A DNA stretch of 64,000 bases from Pseudomonas putida (GTDB taxonomy: Bacteria; Pseudomonadota; Gammaproteobacteria; Pseudomonadales; Pseudomonadaceae). Positions 56,479-64,000 of this stretch are shown here, in pieces (the stretch's first letter is position 1; every line of letters starts with the position of its first letter). A program made the position numbers and the translations under genes. Under the pieces are notes generated by a model, which was not told where the DNA came from, did no database searches, and saw nothing but the letters and a program-made list of their open reading frames with translations. Location of the stretch: assembly GCF_001976065.1 (NCBI RefSeq), contig NZ_MNAH01000006.1, forward strand, positions 310,001-374,000. The letters are read 5' to 3'.

Positions 56479-57282
56479 TCAGCGTTTGTAGCGTTCCTCA
56501 CCCCACGCGAGCAAACCCTGTAACAACGCTTTCAATACCACCCGCGTCGGCTCCGCCAGGTCCGGGCGATAACGGAACGGCTCGAACTCTTCCATGTAGG
56601 TGCACTGGCCCAACTCCAGTTGCACGGCATGGATATTTTCTGCCGGATTGCCGTAATGCCGGGTGATGTGGCCGCCCTTGAAGCGCCCGTTCAACACATG
56701 GCTGTAATCCGGATGAGCGGCGCAGATGGCTTCCAGCTGACTCGCCAGCTGCGGATCGCAACTGGCGCCATTGAAGGTGCCGAGGTTGAAGTCCGGCAGC
56801 TTGCCGTCGAACAGGTGCGGGATGATCGAGCGAATCGAGTGCGCATCGAACAGCAGCGCATAGCCGAACTCGGCTTTGAGTCGCGCCAGCTCGTTCTGCA
56901 GCGTGCTGTGATACGGCGTCCAGATTTGCTCCAGATAGGTCGCACGCTCTTCTTTCGAAGGCTCGTGCCCTTCGCGGAACAACGGAATGCCATCGAACAG
57001 TGTCGCCGGGTACAGGCCGGTGGTCGCGCCGACATACAAAGGCTTGTCGTCGGACGGCCGGTTCAGGTCGATGACGAATCGCGAATACTCGGCGGCCAAG
57101 GTGCTGGCACCCAGTTCTGCAGCAAAATCGTAAAGCTGGGGGATGTGCCAATCGGTGTCCGGCAGGCTTTTCGCGTCGGGAATCAACCCCGCCTCGACCG
57201 CCGGGGTCAGGCGCAGGCCGGCGTGAGGCATGCTGATCAGCAGCGGCACACGGCCTTGTTTGAAATTCAGAACCTTATCCAC
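56479..57282 (-). CDS. hutG: N-formylglutamate deformylase
   Basis: A 267-residue protein of the N-formylglutamate amidohydrolase family: LLISMPHAGLRLTPAVEAGL, FVIDLNRPSDD, FDAHSIRSIIPHLFDG and HITRHYGNPAENIHAVQLEL with the metal/catalytic His, Asp and Glu. It gives glutamate and formate, the last step of the five-step histidine pathway. The start is GTG 57282 with AGGAGA at 6 bases; the 59 in-frame codons upstream overlap hutI and are not family sequence. It lies 10 bases after hutI. Confidence 0.95.
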   Translation of the reverse strand: MDKVLNFKQGRVPLLISMPHAGLRLTPAVEAGLIPDAKSLPDTDWHIPQLYDFAAELGASTLAAEYSRFVIDLNRPSDDKPLYVGATTGLYPATLFDGIPLFREGHEPSKEERATYLEQIWTPYHSTLQNELARLKAEFGYALLFDAHSIRSIIPHLFDGKLPDFNLGTFNGASCDPQLASQLEAICAAHPDYSHVLNGRFKGGHITRHYGNPAENIHAVQLELGQCTYMEEFEPFRYRPDLAEPTRVVLKALLQGLLAWGEERYKR

Positions 57283-57292
57283 AACTGTTCTC

Positions 57293-58498
57293 CTAAACGC
57301 TCGTTTCGACGCCGTGACGCACGACGCGTTTTTCCAGGTCTCCGCCCAGCCAGTAGCACAGGTCGGCCGGGCGATCGATTTGCCAGGCAACGAAATCTGC
57401 AACCTTGCCCGCCTCCAGCGAACCGTGCGTCTGGGCCATGCCCAACGCGGTCGCCGCATGGATGGTCGCGCCAGCCAGGGCCTCTTCCGGGGTCATGCGG
57501 AAACAGGTGCAGGCCATGTTCAACATCAGGCGCAACGACAGCGCTGGCGAGGTGCCGGGGTTGAGGTCGCTGGCAATGGCGATTTTCACGCCATGCTTGC
57601 GCAAGGCCTCCATCGGCGGCAACTGGGTCTCGCGCAGGAAGTAAAAGGCGCCAGGCAGCAAAACGGCCACTGTGCCGGATTTGGCCATGGCGATGGCGTC
57701 GTCCTCGGTCATGAATTCCAGGTGATCGGCCGAGAGTGCGTGGTAACGCGCCGCCAGGCTCGAACCGTGCAGGGACGAGAGTTGCTCGGCGTGCAGCTTC
57801 ACCGGCAGGCCCAGTGCCTGGGCGGTGATGAACACGCGCTCGACCTGGGCAGGGGAAAACGCCAGGTATTCGCAAAACGCATCCACCGCGTCCACCAGCC
57901 CTTCGGCGGCCAGTGCCGGGAGCATTTCGCTGCAGATGTGATCGATGTAATCGTCAGCGCGATCGGCGTATTCCGGCGGCAAGGCGTGAGCCGCCAGGCA
58001 GGTGCTGCGTACGCTGACCGGCAGCTCGGCGCCTAGACGCCGGGCTACCCGCAGCATCTTGCGTTCGTTGGCCAGGTCGAGGCCGTAGCCGGATTTGATC
58101 TCAATGCTGGTGACGCCATCGCGCATCAGGCTTTTCAGGCGCCTGGCGGCGCTGGCGAACAGTTCGTCTTCACTGGCCGCGCGAGTGGCCCGCACGGTGC
58201 TGGCGATGCCGCCGCCGCTTGCGGCGATTTCCGCATAACTGACACCTTGCAGTCGTTTCTCGAATTCGCCACTGCGATTTCCGCCGAACACCGTGTGGGT
58301 GTGGCAGTCGATCAGGCCTGGAGTGACCCAGGCCCCGTTCAAATCATTGACCGCCGGGTACTCGCCAGACGGCAGTTCACTGCGCGGGCCGACCCACTCG
58401 ATGTGCGCACCGGACGTCACGATGGCCGCATCCTCGATGATCGAGTAGACGCCTTGCGTCATGGTTGCGACGTGGCAGTGTTGCCAGAGGGTTTTCAT
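57293..58498 (-). CDS. hutI: imidazolonepropionase
   Basis: The 401-residue amidohydrolase has the metal motif GLIDCHTHTVFGGNR, then SIEIKSGYGLDLANERKM, the His ligands in PVKLHAEQL and SADHLEFM, and the Asp in IASDLNPGTS. It opens the imidazolone ring to N-formimino-glutamate, the third step of histidine breakdown. Full length, between hutH and hutG. Confidence 0.97.
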   Translation of the reverse strand: MKTLWQHCHVATMTQGVYSIIEDAAIVTSGAHIEWVGPRSELPSGEYPAVNDLNGAWVTPGLIDCHTHTVFGGNRSGEFEKRLQGVSYAEIAASGGGIASTVRATRAASEDELFASAARRLKSLMRDGVTSIEIKSGYGLDLANERKMLRVARRLGAELPVSVRSTCLAAHALPPEYADRADDYIDHICSEMLPALAAEGLVDAVDAFCEYLAFSPAQVERVFITAQALGLPVKLHAEQLSSLHGSSLAARYHALSADHLEFMTEDDAIAMAKSGTVAVLLPGAFYFLRETQLPPMEALRKHGVKIAIASDLNPGTSPALSLRLMLNMACTCFRMTPEEALAGATIHAATALGMAQTHGSLEAGKVADFVAWQIDRPADLCYWLGGDLEKRVVRHGVETSV

Positions 58499-58525
58499 CC
58501 CAAGTCCTCGTGTTATTCAAAATCG

Positions 58526-58593
58526 ATTCGCGAGCAGGCTCGCTCCCACATTGGAATGCGTTCTCCTGTGGGAGCGGGCTTGCTCGCGAAGAG
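58526..58593. repeat. REP doublet between hutH and hutI
   Basis: ATTCGCGAGCAGGCTCGCTC from 58526 and the inverted TGTGGGAGCGGGCTTGCTCG from 58567, 16 bases apart, with slightly different cores (GAGCC against GGGCT). Confidence 0.88.
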
Positions 58594-58597
58594 GCCC

Positions 58598-60130
58598 TTA
58601 CAGGCTAGGAAGCAACTTCGCCGACACCAGCTCGTTCAGGCAACGCGAAGCCAACAACTCGGTCGCCGCATTGATGTCCGGGGCGAAAAAACGGTCCTTC
58701 TCATAGAACGGCACTTCGTTACGCAGAATCGCCCGAGCCTTTTCCAGTTTCGGCGAGCTCTTCAGGCCATTGCGCAAGTCCAGGCCCTGCACCGCCGCCA
58801 GCCATTCAACAGCGAGAATCCCACGGGTGTTCTCGGCCATTTCCCACAGTCGCTTGCCCGCAGCCGGGGCCATGGACACGTGGTCTTCCTGGTTGGCGGA
58901 GGTCGGCAGGCTGTCCACCGAATGCGGATGGGACAGCGCCTTGTTTTCGCTGGCCAGTGCGGCTGCAGTCACTTGGGCGATCATGAAGCCGGAGTTCACG
59001 CCACCATTGGCCACCAGGAACGGCGGCAGCTGCGACATGTGCTTGTCCATCATCAGCGAGATGCGGCGCTCGCTCAGGGAGCCGATTTCAGCGATAGCCA
59101 GCGCCATGTTGTCAGCGGCCATGGCCACCGGTTCGGCGTGGAAGTTACCGCCGGAAATCACGTCGCCTTCAGCGGCAAACACCAGCGGGTTGTCGGACAC
59201 GGCGTTGGCTTCGATGGCCAGCACTTCAGCGGCCTGACGGAACTGGGTCAGGCAGGCGCCCATGACTTGTGGCTGGCAGCGCAGGGAGTACGGGTCCTGT
59301 ACTTTTTCGCAGTTTTCGTGGGAATCGGAAACTTCGCTGCGCTCGCCCAGCAAATCACGGTAAGCGGCAGCGGCGTCGATCTGGCCTTTCTGGCCACGAG
59401 CGGCGTGGATTCGCACATCGAACGGCGAACGCGAGCCCAACACCGCTTCAACGGTCAGGCCACCGAGCGCCAAGGCTGCGGCGAACAGGTCTTCGCCTTC
59501 GAACAGGCCACGCAAAGCAAACGCGGTGGACACCTGGGTACCGTTGAGCAGCGCCAAGCCTTCTTTCGCCGCCAGGGTCAGCGGAGTCAGGCCGGCGACT
59601 TTCAGCGCTTCGGTCGCTTCCATCCACTCGCCTTTGTAACGCGCCTTGCCTTCACCCAGCAGTACCAGTGACATATGTGCCAACGGCGCCAGGTCGCCGG
59701 ATGCACCGACCGAACCTTTGAGCGGAATGTGCGGGTAGACCTCGGCGTTGATCAGGGCGATCAGCGCGTCGATCACTACCCGGCGGATGCCGGAGAAACC
59801 ACGGCTCAGGCTGTTGACCTTGAGCACCATGATCAACCGCACCAGATCGTCGCTGATCGGCTGGCCGACACCGGCGGCGTGGGACAACACCAGCGAGCGC
59901 TGGAGGTTTTCCAGGTCTTCGCTGGCGATGCGGGTCGAAGCCAACAGGCCGAAGCCGGTGTTGATGCCATAGGCGGTGCGGTTCTCGGCGAGGATCTGTT
60001 CCACGCAGGCAACGCTGGCTTCGATCTGGGCCGAGGCGCTGTTGTCGAGGGTCAGTGTCACCGGTTGCTGATACACGTCACGCAGTTGGGCGAGGGTCAG
60101 CTGGCCAGGGATCAAATTAAGCGCAGTCAT
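58598..60130 (-). CDS. hutH: histidine ammonia-lyase
   Basis: A 510-residue protein with a complete HAL active site: Tyr in TAYGINTGFG, His in LSHAAGVG, the MIO-forming Ala-Ser-Gly in GSVGASGDLAPLAHM, Asn in ALLNGTQ, Gln/Tyr/Arg in QDPYSLRCQPQVMG, and Glu in NQEDHVSM. It converts histidine to trans-urocanate and ammonia. AAGGAG lies 6 bases before ATG 60130; the longer frame upstream was rejected. It lies 117 bases downstream of a divergent paralogue. In the P. fluorescens SBW25 naming I recall, the copy next to hutI is hutH2. Confidence 0.97.
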   Translation of the reverse strand: MTALNLIPGQLTLAQLRDVYQQPVTLTLDNSASAQIEASVACVEQILAENRTAYGINTGFGLLASTRIASEDLENLQRSLVLSHAAGVGQPISDDLVRLIMVLKVNSLSRGFSGIRRVVIDALIALINAEVYPHIPLKGSVGASGDLAPLAHMSLVLLGEGKARYKGEWMEATEALKVAGLTPLTLAAKEGLALLNGTQVSTAFALRGLFEGEDLFAAALALGGLTVEAVLGSRSPFDVRIHAARGQKGQIDAAAAYRDLLGERSEVSDSHENCEKVQDPYSLRCQPQVMGACLTQFRQAAEVLAIEANAVSDNPLVFAAEGDVISGGNFHAEPVAMAADNMALAIAEIGSLSERRISLMMDKHMSQLPPFLVANGGVNSGFMIAQVTAAALASENKALSHPHSVDSLPTSANQEDHVSMAPAAGKRLWEMAENTRGILAVEWLAAVQGLDLRNGLKSSPKLEKARAILRNEVPFYEKDRFFAPDINAATELLASRCLNELVSAKLLPSL

Positions 60131-60197
60131 TTCATGCTCCTTGTGAGAGTTGTTATTAACTACCAGACGCTCCGGAGATATCCGTTGTCCGTCGCTT

Positions 60198-60214
60198 CCC
60201 CCTTCTTGAGGGGG
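60198..60214. other. short stem-loop between the two HAL-family genes
   Basis: CCCCCT and AGGGGG form a 6-base-pair stem with a 5-base loop in the 117-base gap. No T-run follows on the minus strand, so it is more likely an mRNA structure than a terminator. Confidence 0.4.
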
Positions 60215-60247
60215 CTGGCGCCTTGGCACGCTGGTTTTGTAGTGAGA

Positions 60248-61771
60248 TCAGTTCAAATTCGGTAAGGCTATGTGCAGAAAGACAGGGTCTTTCAGAACAC
60301 TGGCAGCGGCCGCGATATCCGGCGCCAGCCAACGGTCCTGATCGTAGGCCGCAACCCGCTCGCGCAGCAGGCGCCAGGCGGCATCGGTACCGGCGCCGAA
60401 GCGTTGCTCCTTGAGGAACTCAAACGCCTGGGCCGCCAGCAGGTACTCGATGGCGAGGATCTGCGTGCAGTTTTCCAGGGCGCGATGCAGCTTGAGCGCG
60501 GCGTTAGTGCCCAGGCTCAGGTGATCTTCCTGCAGGCCCGAGGTGACGTAGTTATCAAGCACTGCCGGTTGCGCCAGCTGGCGGTTTTCCGCGCACAGCG
60601 AAGCGGCCACGTATTGCACGATCATCATCCCGGAGTTCACCCCGGGGTTGGCCACCAGAAACGCCGGCAAGCCACTGACGTGCGGGTTGATCAATCGGTC
60701 GAGACGACGCTCGGCGATGGAGCCGATTTCGGCCATGGCGATGGCCAGCAGGTCCGCCGCCAATGCCACGGACTGGCCGTGCGGGTTGGCCTGGGACACC
60801 ACGCGGTAGTTGTCTGCGGTGCCCAGCACCAGCGGGTTGTCGGTGGCGCTGTTGAGTTCGGTTTCGATCTGTTTGGTCGCGTGCAGCAGTTGGTCGCGAG
60901 CGGCACCGTGCACCTGCGGAATCGAGCGAATGCTCAAGGCATCCTGGGTGCGAATGCCCTTGCTCTGGGCAATCACTTCGCTGCCGTCAAGCAACGCGCG
61001 CAGGTTGATGCCCACCTGCTGCATGCCCGGGTGCGGCTTGAGCGCGATGATTTCGGCATCGAACGCGTCGATCTGCCCGCGCTGGGCCTCGAAGCTCATG
61101 GCACCGATCACGTCGGCCCAATGCAACAGATGGGCAGCGTCGGCGATCGCCAGGCAGCTCAGGCCGGTCATGCAGGGTGTGCCATTGACCAGGCATAGAC
61201 CGTCCTTGGCGCCCAGCTTGACCGGTTGCAAGCCTTCTTCAGCCAAGGCCTGGTGCGCGGATACGATCTGCCCGCGATAGCTGACATTGCCGACGCCCAG
61301 CAACGCGATGCCGATGTGGGCCATGTGGGTCAGGTAGCCCACGGATCCCTGGGATGGCACTTGCGGGGTGATGCCACGGTTGAGCAACGCCAGCAGCGCT
61401 TCGACCACCTGCCGGTGCAGGCCGGATTTGCCGTGGCTGTAGTTGACGACGGCTGCGCACATGATCGAGCGCGCCTGCTCGTTGGACAGCGGCGCGCCGA
61501 CGCCACAAGCGTGGCTGAGCAAGGTGTTGCGTGACAACTGGCTGAGTTGTTCGTCCTGCAGTGAGACGTTGCACAACGCGCCCAGCCCGGTGTTGATGCC
61601 GTAGGCACGCTCGCCGCTGGTGACGATGCGCTGGACGATGGCCTGGGCGTTTTCAATCCGTGCCCAGATCGGTGCCGACAGCTCGAGCTGCGCGCCATGA
61701 CGGGCGACGGCGACCACGTCCTGCCAAGTAACCTGCGCCTCGGTGATAACGATTTTTTCAGCCTGGGACAT
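60248..61771 (-). CDS. histidine ammonia-lyase-family paralogue lacking the MIO tripeptide
   Basis: A 507-residue protein along the whole HAL fold, but with a three-residue deletion exactly where Ala-Ser-Gly forms the MIO cofactor: GSVG is followed directly by YLTHMAH, where HutH has ASGDLAPLAH. The tyrosine corresponding to P. putida HAL Tyr280 is replaced (QDALSIRSIPQVHG against QDPYSLRCQPQVMG). Other active-site residues remain: Tyr57 (YGINTG), His87 (LSHACGVG), Asn (CLVNGTP), the arginine of SIRS and Glu in LQEDHLSL. The frame is open with a good ribosome-binding site (GAGG 6 bases before ATG 61771). I think this corresponds to hutH1 of P. fluorescens or PA5093 of P. aeruginosa. It cannot work by the MIO mechanism as read. 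Confidence 0.85.
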   Translation of the reverse strand: MSQAEKIVITEAQVTWQDVVAVARHGAQLELSAPIWARIENAQAIVQRIVTSGERAYGINTGLGALCNVSLQDEQLSQLSRNTLLSHACGVGAPLSNEQARSIMCAAVVNYSHGKSGLHRQVVEALLALLNRGITPQVPSQGSVGYLTHMAHIGIALLGVGNVSYRGQIVSAHQALAEEGLQPVKLGAKDGLCLVNGTPCMTGLSCLAIADAAHLLHWADVIGAMSFEAQRGQIDAFDAEIIALKPHPGMQQVGINLRALLDGSEVIAQSKGIRTQDALSIRSIPQVHGAARDQLLHATKQIETELNSATDNPLVLGTADNYRVVSQANPHGQSVALAADLLAIAMAEIGSIAERRLDRLINPHVSGLPAFLVANPGVNSGMMIVQYVAASLCAENRQLAQPAVLDNYVTSGLQEDHLSLGTNAALKLHRALENCTQILAIEYLLAAQAFEFLKEQRFGAGTDAAWRLLRERVAAYDQDRWLAPDIAAAASVLKDPVFLHIALPNLN

Positions 61772-61810
61772 CTTCAACCTCATCCAAATATTGATGCAGC
61801 TTCACCGCCG

Positions 61811-61879
61811 CCTTCGCGAGCAAGCCCGCTCCCACAGGGGATTGCGTACACCTTGTAGGAGCTGGCTTGCCAGCGAAGA
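61811..61879. repeat. mixed-type REP doublet after hutV
   Basis: The left arm CTTCGCGAGCAAGCCCGCTC is the GTGGGAGCGGGC type, while the right arm TTGTAGGAGCTGGCTTGCCA is the GTAGGAGC(C/T)GGC type. They are in inverted orientation, so two REP subtypes are paired. Confidence 0.8.
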
Positions 61880-61904
61880 GGCCGGCAAACACACCGAAAA
61901 TCTC

Positions 61905-62735
61905 TTAAACCACCGCCGCCCGGCGCTGCACAAAGCGGTCGACATACTCATCCGCCGGCGAATGCAGGATCTCCCTCGGCGTGCCGACCTGGATCAGGCG
62001 GCCATCCTTGAGGATCGCGATACGGTTGCCGATGCGCACGGCCTCGTCGAGGTCGTGGGTGATGAAGACGATGGTCTTGTGCAGGGTCTTTTGCAGTTCC
62101 AGCAACTGGTCCTGCATCTCGGCGCGGATCAGCGGGTCGAGGGCACTGAAGGCTTCGTCCATCAGGATGATGTCAGTGTCCGCCGCCAAGGCCCGGGCCA
62201 GGCCCACACGCTGACGCATGCCACCGGAGAGCTGGTGCGGGTACTTGTTTTCGTAGCCCTTGAGGCCCACGGTGTTGATCCAGTGCAGCGCGCGCTCGGC
62301 ACACATTTGCTTGCTCTCGCCACGGATCTTCAGGCCGTAGGCGACGTTGTCCAGCACGCTCTTGTGCGGCAGCAGGCCGAAGCTCTGGAACACCATGCTG
62401 ATCTTGCGCCGGCGAAATTCGCGCAGGGCTTCCATGTCGTATTGCAGGATGTCCACACCGTCCACCAGGATCGCGCCGCTGGTCGGGTCGATCAGGCGAT
62501 TGAAGTGGCGCACCAGGGTGGATTTGCCGGAACCGGACAGGCCCATGATCACGAAGATCTCGCCGCTGCCGATGCTCAGGGACAAATCGTTCACGCCGAC
62601 CACGCAGCCGGTTTCGGCCAGCACCTGGTCCTTGGTCTTGCCCTGGCCGACCATGGCCAGCGCTTCCTTGGAACGGTTGCCGAAAATCTTGAAGACGTTC
62701 TTGACTTCGATCTTGCTCACGGTTGCGTTGTTCAT
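61905..62735 (-). CDS. hutV: histidine-type ABC transporter ATP-binding protein HutV
   Basis: A 276-residue protein of the glycine betaine/proline (ProV) subfamily with the extended N-terminus KEALAMVGQGKTKDQVLAET. Walker A VIMGLSGSGKSTLVRHFN, signature LSGGMRQRVGLARALAA, Walker B IILMDEAFSALDPLIR, H-loop FITHDLDEAVRIG. It has no C-terminal CBS domains, being shorter than ProV. Same strand as the hut enzymes, overlapping hutW by 4 bases; function as the histidine uptake ATPase follows from context. Confidence 0.92.
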   Translation of the reverse strand: MNNATVSKIEVKNVFKIFGNRSKEALAMVGQGKTKDQVLAETGCVVGVNDLSLSIGSGEIFVIMGLSGSGKSTLVRHFNRLIDPTSGAILVDGVDILQYDMEALREFRRRKISMVFQSFGLLPHKSVLDNVAYGLKIRGESKQMCAERALHWINTVGLKGYENKYPHQLSGGMRQRVGLARALAADTDIILMDEAFSALDPLIRAEMQDQLLELQKTLHKTIVFITHDLDEAVRIGNRIAILKDGRLIQVGTPREILHSPADEYVDRFVQRRAAVV

Positions 62736-63583
62736 TTGCTCACCTCATGCCGTGCACGACCGTACGCCTGTGTAATGCGGTCGATCACCACGGCCAGAAT
62801 CACGATCGCCAGACCGGCTTCGAGGCCGCGTCCGACGTTGAGGGTCTGGATCCCCACCAGCACATCTTCGCCCAGGCCACGGGCGCCGATCATCGAGGCG
62901 ATCACCACCATCGACAGGGCCATCATGGTGGTCTGGTTGATCCCGGCCATGATGCTCGGCAGGGCCAGCGGCAGTTGCACGCCGAACAGTTGCTGCCAAC
63001 GGTTGGCCCCGAAGGCGTTGATCGCCTCCATCACCTCGCCGTCAACCTGGCGAATCCCCAAGTCGGTCAGGCGGATCAGCGGTGGCGCGGCGTAGATCAC
63101 GGTGGCGAAGATCGCCGGCACCTTGCCCAGGCCGAACAGCATCAGCACCGGGATCAGGTACACGAAGCTCGGCATGGTCTGCATGATGTCCAGCAACGGC
63201 ATCAGCACCGAACGCAAGCGATTGCTGCGGGCCGAGAGGATGCCCAACGGGACGCCGATCAGTACAGAGATGACCGTCGCCACCATCATCAGCGCCAGGG
63301 TCTGCATCAGCTTGTCCCAGAGGCCTACCGCACCCACCAGGAACAGCAAACCAACGATGACGGCAGTGGTCACGACCTTGCGGGTCGCGTGCCAGGCCAC
63401 GCCTGCCACGATCGCCAGCATCAGCCACCAGGGTGCGGCACGCAGCAGGCCTTCAAGATTGACGATGGCCCACAGCAGGGTGTCAGAGATGCTGCGGAAA
63501 ACGTCGCCGTAGTTGGTGACCAGCGAATCGACCCAACCGTTGACCCAGTCGGCGATGGAAAAGGTAAAGCTTTCGGGAAACAT
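62732..63583 (-). CDS. hutW: histidine-type ABC transporter permease HutW
   Basis: A 283-residue ProW-like permease. N-terminal helices lie around LEGLLRAAPWWLMLAIVAGV, LLFLVGAVGLWDKLMQTLAL and ATVISVLIGVPLGILSARSN. The EAA-type loop is VDGEVMEAINAFGANRWQQL, and the C-terminal helix is LEAGLAIVILAVVIDRITQA. It forms the inner-membrane channel fed by the binding protein encoded just upstream. Confidence 0.92.
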   Translation of the reverse strand: MFPESFTFSIADWVNGWVDSLVTNYGDVFRSISDTLLWAIVNLEGLLRAAPWWLMLAIVAGVAWHATRKVVTTAVIVGLLFLVGAVGLWDKLMQTLALMMVATVISVLIGVPLGILSARSNRLRSVLMPLLDIMQTMPSFVYLIPVLMLFGLGKVPAIFATVIYAAPPLIRLTDLGIRQVDGEVMEAINAFGANRWQQLFGVQLPLALPSIMAGINQTTMMALSMVVIASMIGARGLGEDVLVGIQTLNVGRGLEAGLAIVILAVVIDRITQAYGRARHEVSK

Positions 63584-63622
63584 AAGAGGCTCTCAATCAA
63601 GGGGTTGCGATCAAGCATCCGA

Positions 63623-63638
63623 CTGCCGTTGGCGGCAG
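63623..63638. other. stem-loop between hutX and hutW
   Basis: CTGCCG and CGGCAG form a perfect 6-base-pair stem with a TTGG loop inside the 70-base gap after the binding-protein gene. No T-run follows. Confidence 0.5.
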
Positions 63639-63653
63639 CCGGAGAAGCCCGAC

Positions 63654-64000
63654 CTACAAGGCCGCGTCGATTTTCTTGGCTGCGTCTTCACTCACCCATG
63701 CATGCCAGACTTCAGGATGTTCCTTCAAGAAGATCTTGGCCAGTTTTGGCGACTCGATCCGCTCTTTGGTCATGCGGCCCAGGTTCTGGTTGAGCAGGTC
63801 GATCGGAACGTTGACCTTTTCCAGCACGGCGACCAGTTCCGGCGCTTCGTCGTGGAAGGTCTTGGACAGGCCAACCTTGATATCCACGGTCTTGTTCACG
63901 CCGGGTTTTTCTTCGAGTTTCACTACGTCGACCTGGCCCATCAGCGGGGTTGGCGACCAGTAGTAGAACAGGATCGGTTCGCCACGCTTGTAGCTCGACA
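63654..64000 (-). CDS. hutX: histidine-type ABC transporter binding protein HutX, C-terminal part
   Basis: The frame is open from 63654 to the window edge (115 codons and more beyond). The visible part has the ProX/OpuAC signature KRGEPILFYYWSPTPLMG, then VVKLEEKPGVN and the terminal helices MTKERIESPKLAKIFLKEHP. It is the periplasmic substrate-binding component for HutVW. The N-terminus and signal peptide lie outside the window. An internal methionine at 63941 is not the start, since conserved family sequence continues upstream of it. Confidence 0.88.
   Translation of the reverse strand, partial: SSYKRGEPILFYYWSPTPLMGQVDVVKLEEKPGVNKTVDIKVGLSKTFHDEAPELVAVLEKVNVPIDLLNQNLGRMTKERIESPKLAKIFLKEHPEVWHAWVSEDAAKKIDAAL

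Noticed and set aside
60248..61771. HAL paralogue as a pseudogene
   Set aside because: The frame is intact over full length, with a good ribosome-binding site and most active-site residues kept. The change is a clean in-frame loss of three residues, so decay is not the best reading.
63654..63941. Short separate gene starting at 63941
   Set aside because: Conserved binding-protein sequence (FYYWSPTPL) continues in frame upstream to the window edge, so this is the 3' part of hutX.

Overview
The window reads as a chromosomal segment of a fluorescent Pseudomonas (P. fluorescens group). I infer this from three things. The GC-rich coding is dense. The gene order, as I remember it, follows the P. 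aeruginosa PA5034-PA5096 block (hemE-gltDB-damX-aroBK-pilQPONM-ponA ... pha ... tat ... opgHG ... hut). The intergenic spaces carry many copies of the GTGGGAGCGAGCCTGCTCGCGA-type REP sequence typical of this group. No rRNA, tRNA, CRISPR array, prophage or insertion sequence was seen.

Layout. 1-3.3 kb (minus strand): the start of a type II secretion operon (gspC, gspD running off the edge), a cytochrome b561-like membrane protein and a GbpA-type chitin-active lytic polysaccharide monooxygenase. This is the most accessory-looking part. 3.6-19.4 kb (minus): hemE; glutamate synthase gltB-gltD; then pilMNOPQ-aroK-aroB-damX, transcribed right to left. 19.6-22.0 kb (plus): penicillin-binding protein 1A, divergent from pilM. 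22.2-24.0 kb (minus): malic enzyme and ribosomal protein L31. 24.3-31.8 kb (plus): priA, argS, an FtsN-like SPOR protein, the HslVU protease and a DUF971 protein. 32.0-39.0 kb: the complete medium-chain polyhydroxyalkanoate locus, phaC1-phaZ-phaC2-phaD on plus facing phaI-phaF on minus, plus a small PHA-associated gene. 39.2-45.2 kb (plus): ubiE-ubiJ-ubiB, hisI-hisE, tatABC and rsmE. 45.3-47.2 kb (plus): an HBM-type chemoreceptor. 47.4-50.0 kb (minus): a polar amino-acid ABC transporter. 50.2-54.6 kb (minus): opgGH for periplasmic glucans. 54.9-56.3 kb (minus): dtd and pip. 56.5-64.0 kb (minus): histidine utilisation, a hutX-hutW-hutV uptake system, two HAL-family genes, hutI and hutG.

How it works together. 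Many genes overlap by 1-8 bases (pilN/M, pilO/N, pilP/O, ubiE/J/B, hisI/E, tatB/C/rsmE, opgG/H, dtd/pip, hutV/W), so translational coupling is the rule. The pha locus holds synthesis (C1, C2), mobilisation (Z), control (D) and granule structure (F, I). The hut block imports histidine and takes it through urocanate products to glutamate.

Most notable: the first of the two HAL-family genes (60248-61771) lacks exactly the Ala-Ser-Gly tripeptide that forms the MIO cofactor, and also an active-site tyrosine, yet its frame is open and other catalytic residues remain. Other points to check are a 46-base two-part hairpin just before phaC1, the secretion/b561/LPMO grouping, an extra soluble segment in an amino-acid permease, and hairpin elements placed after the binding-protein genes of both ABC operons.
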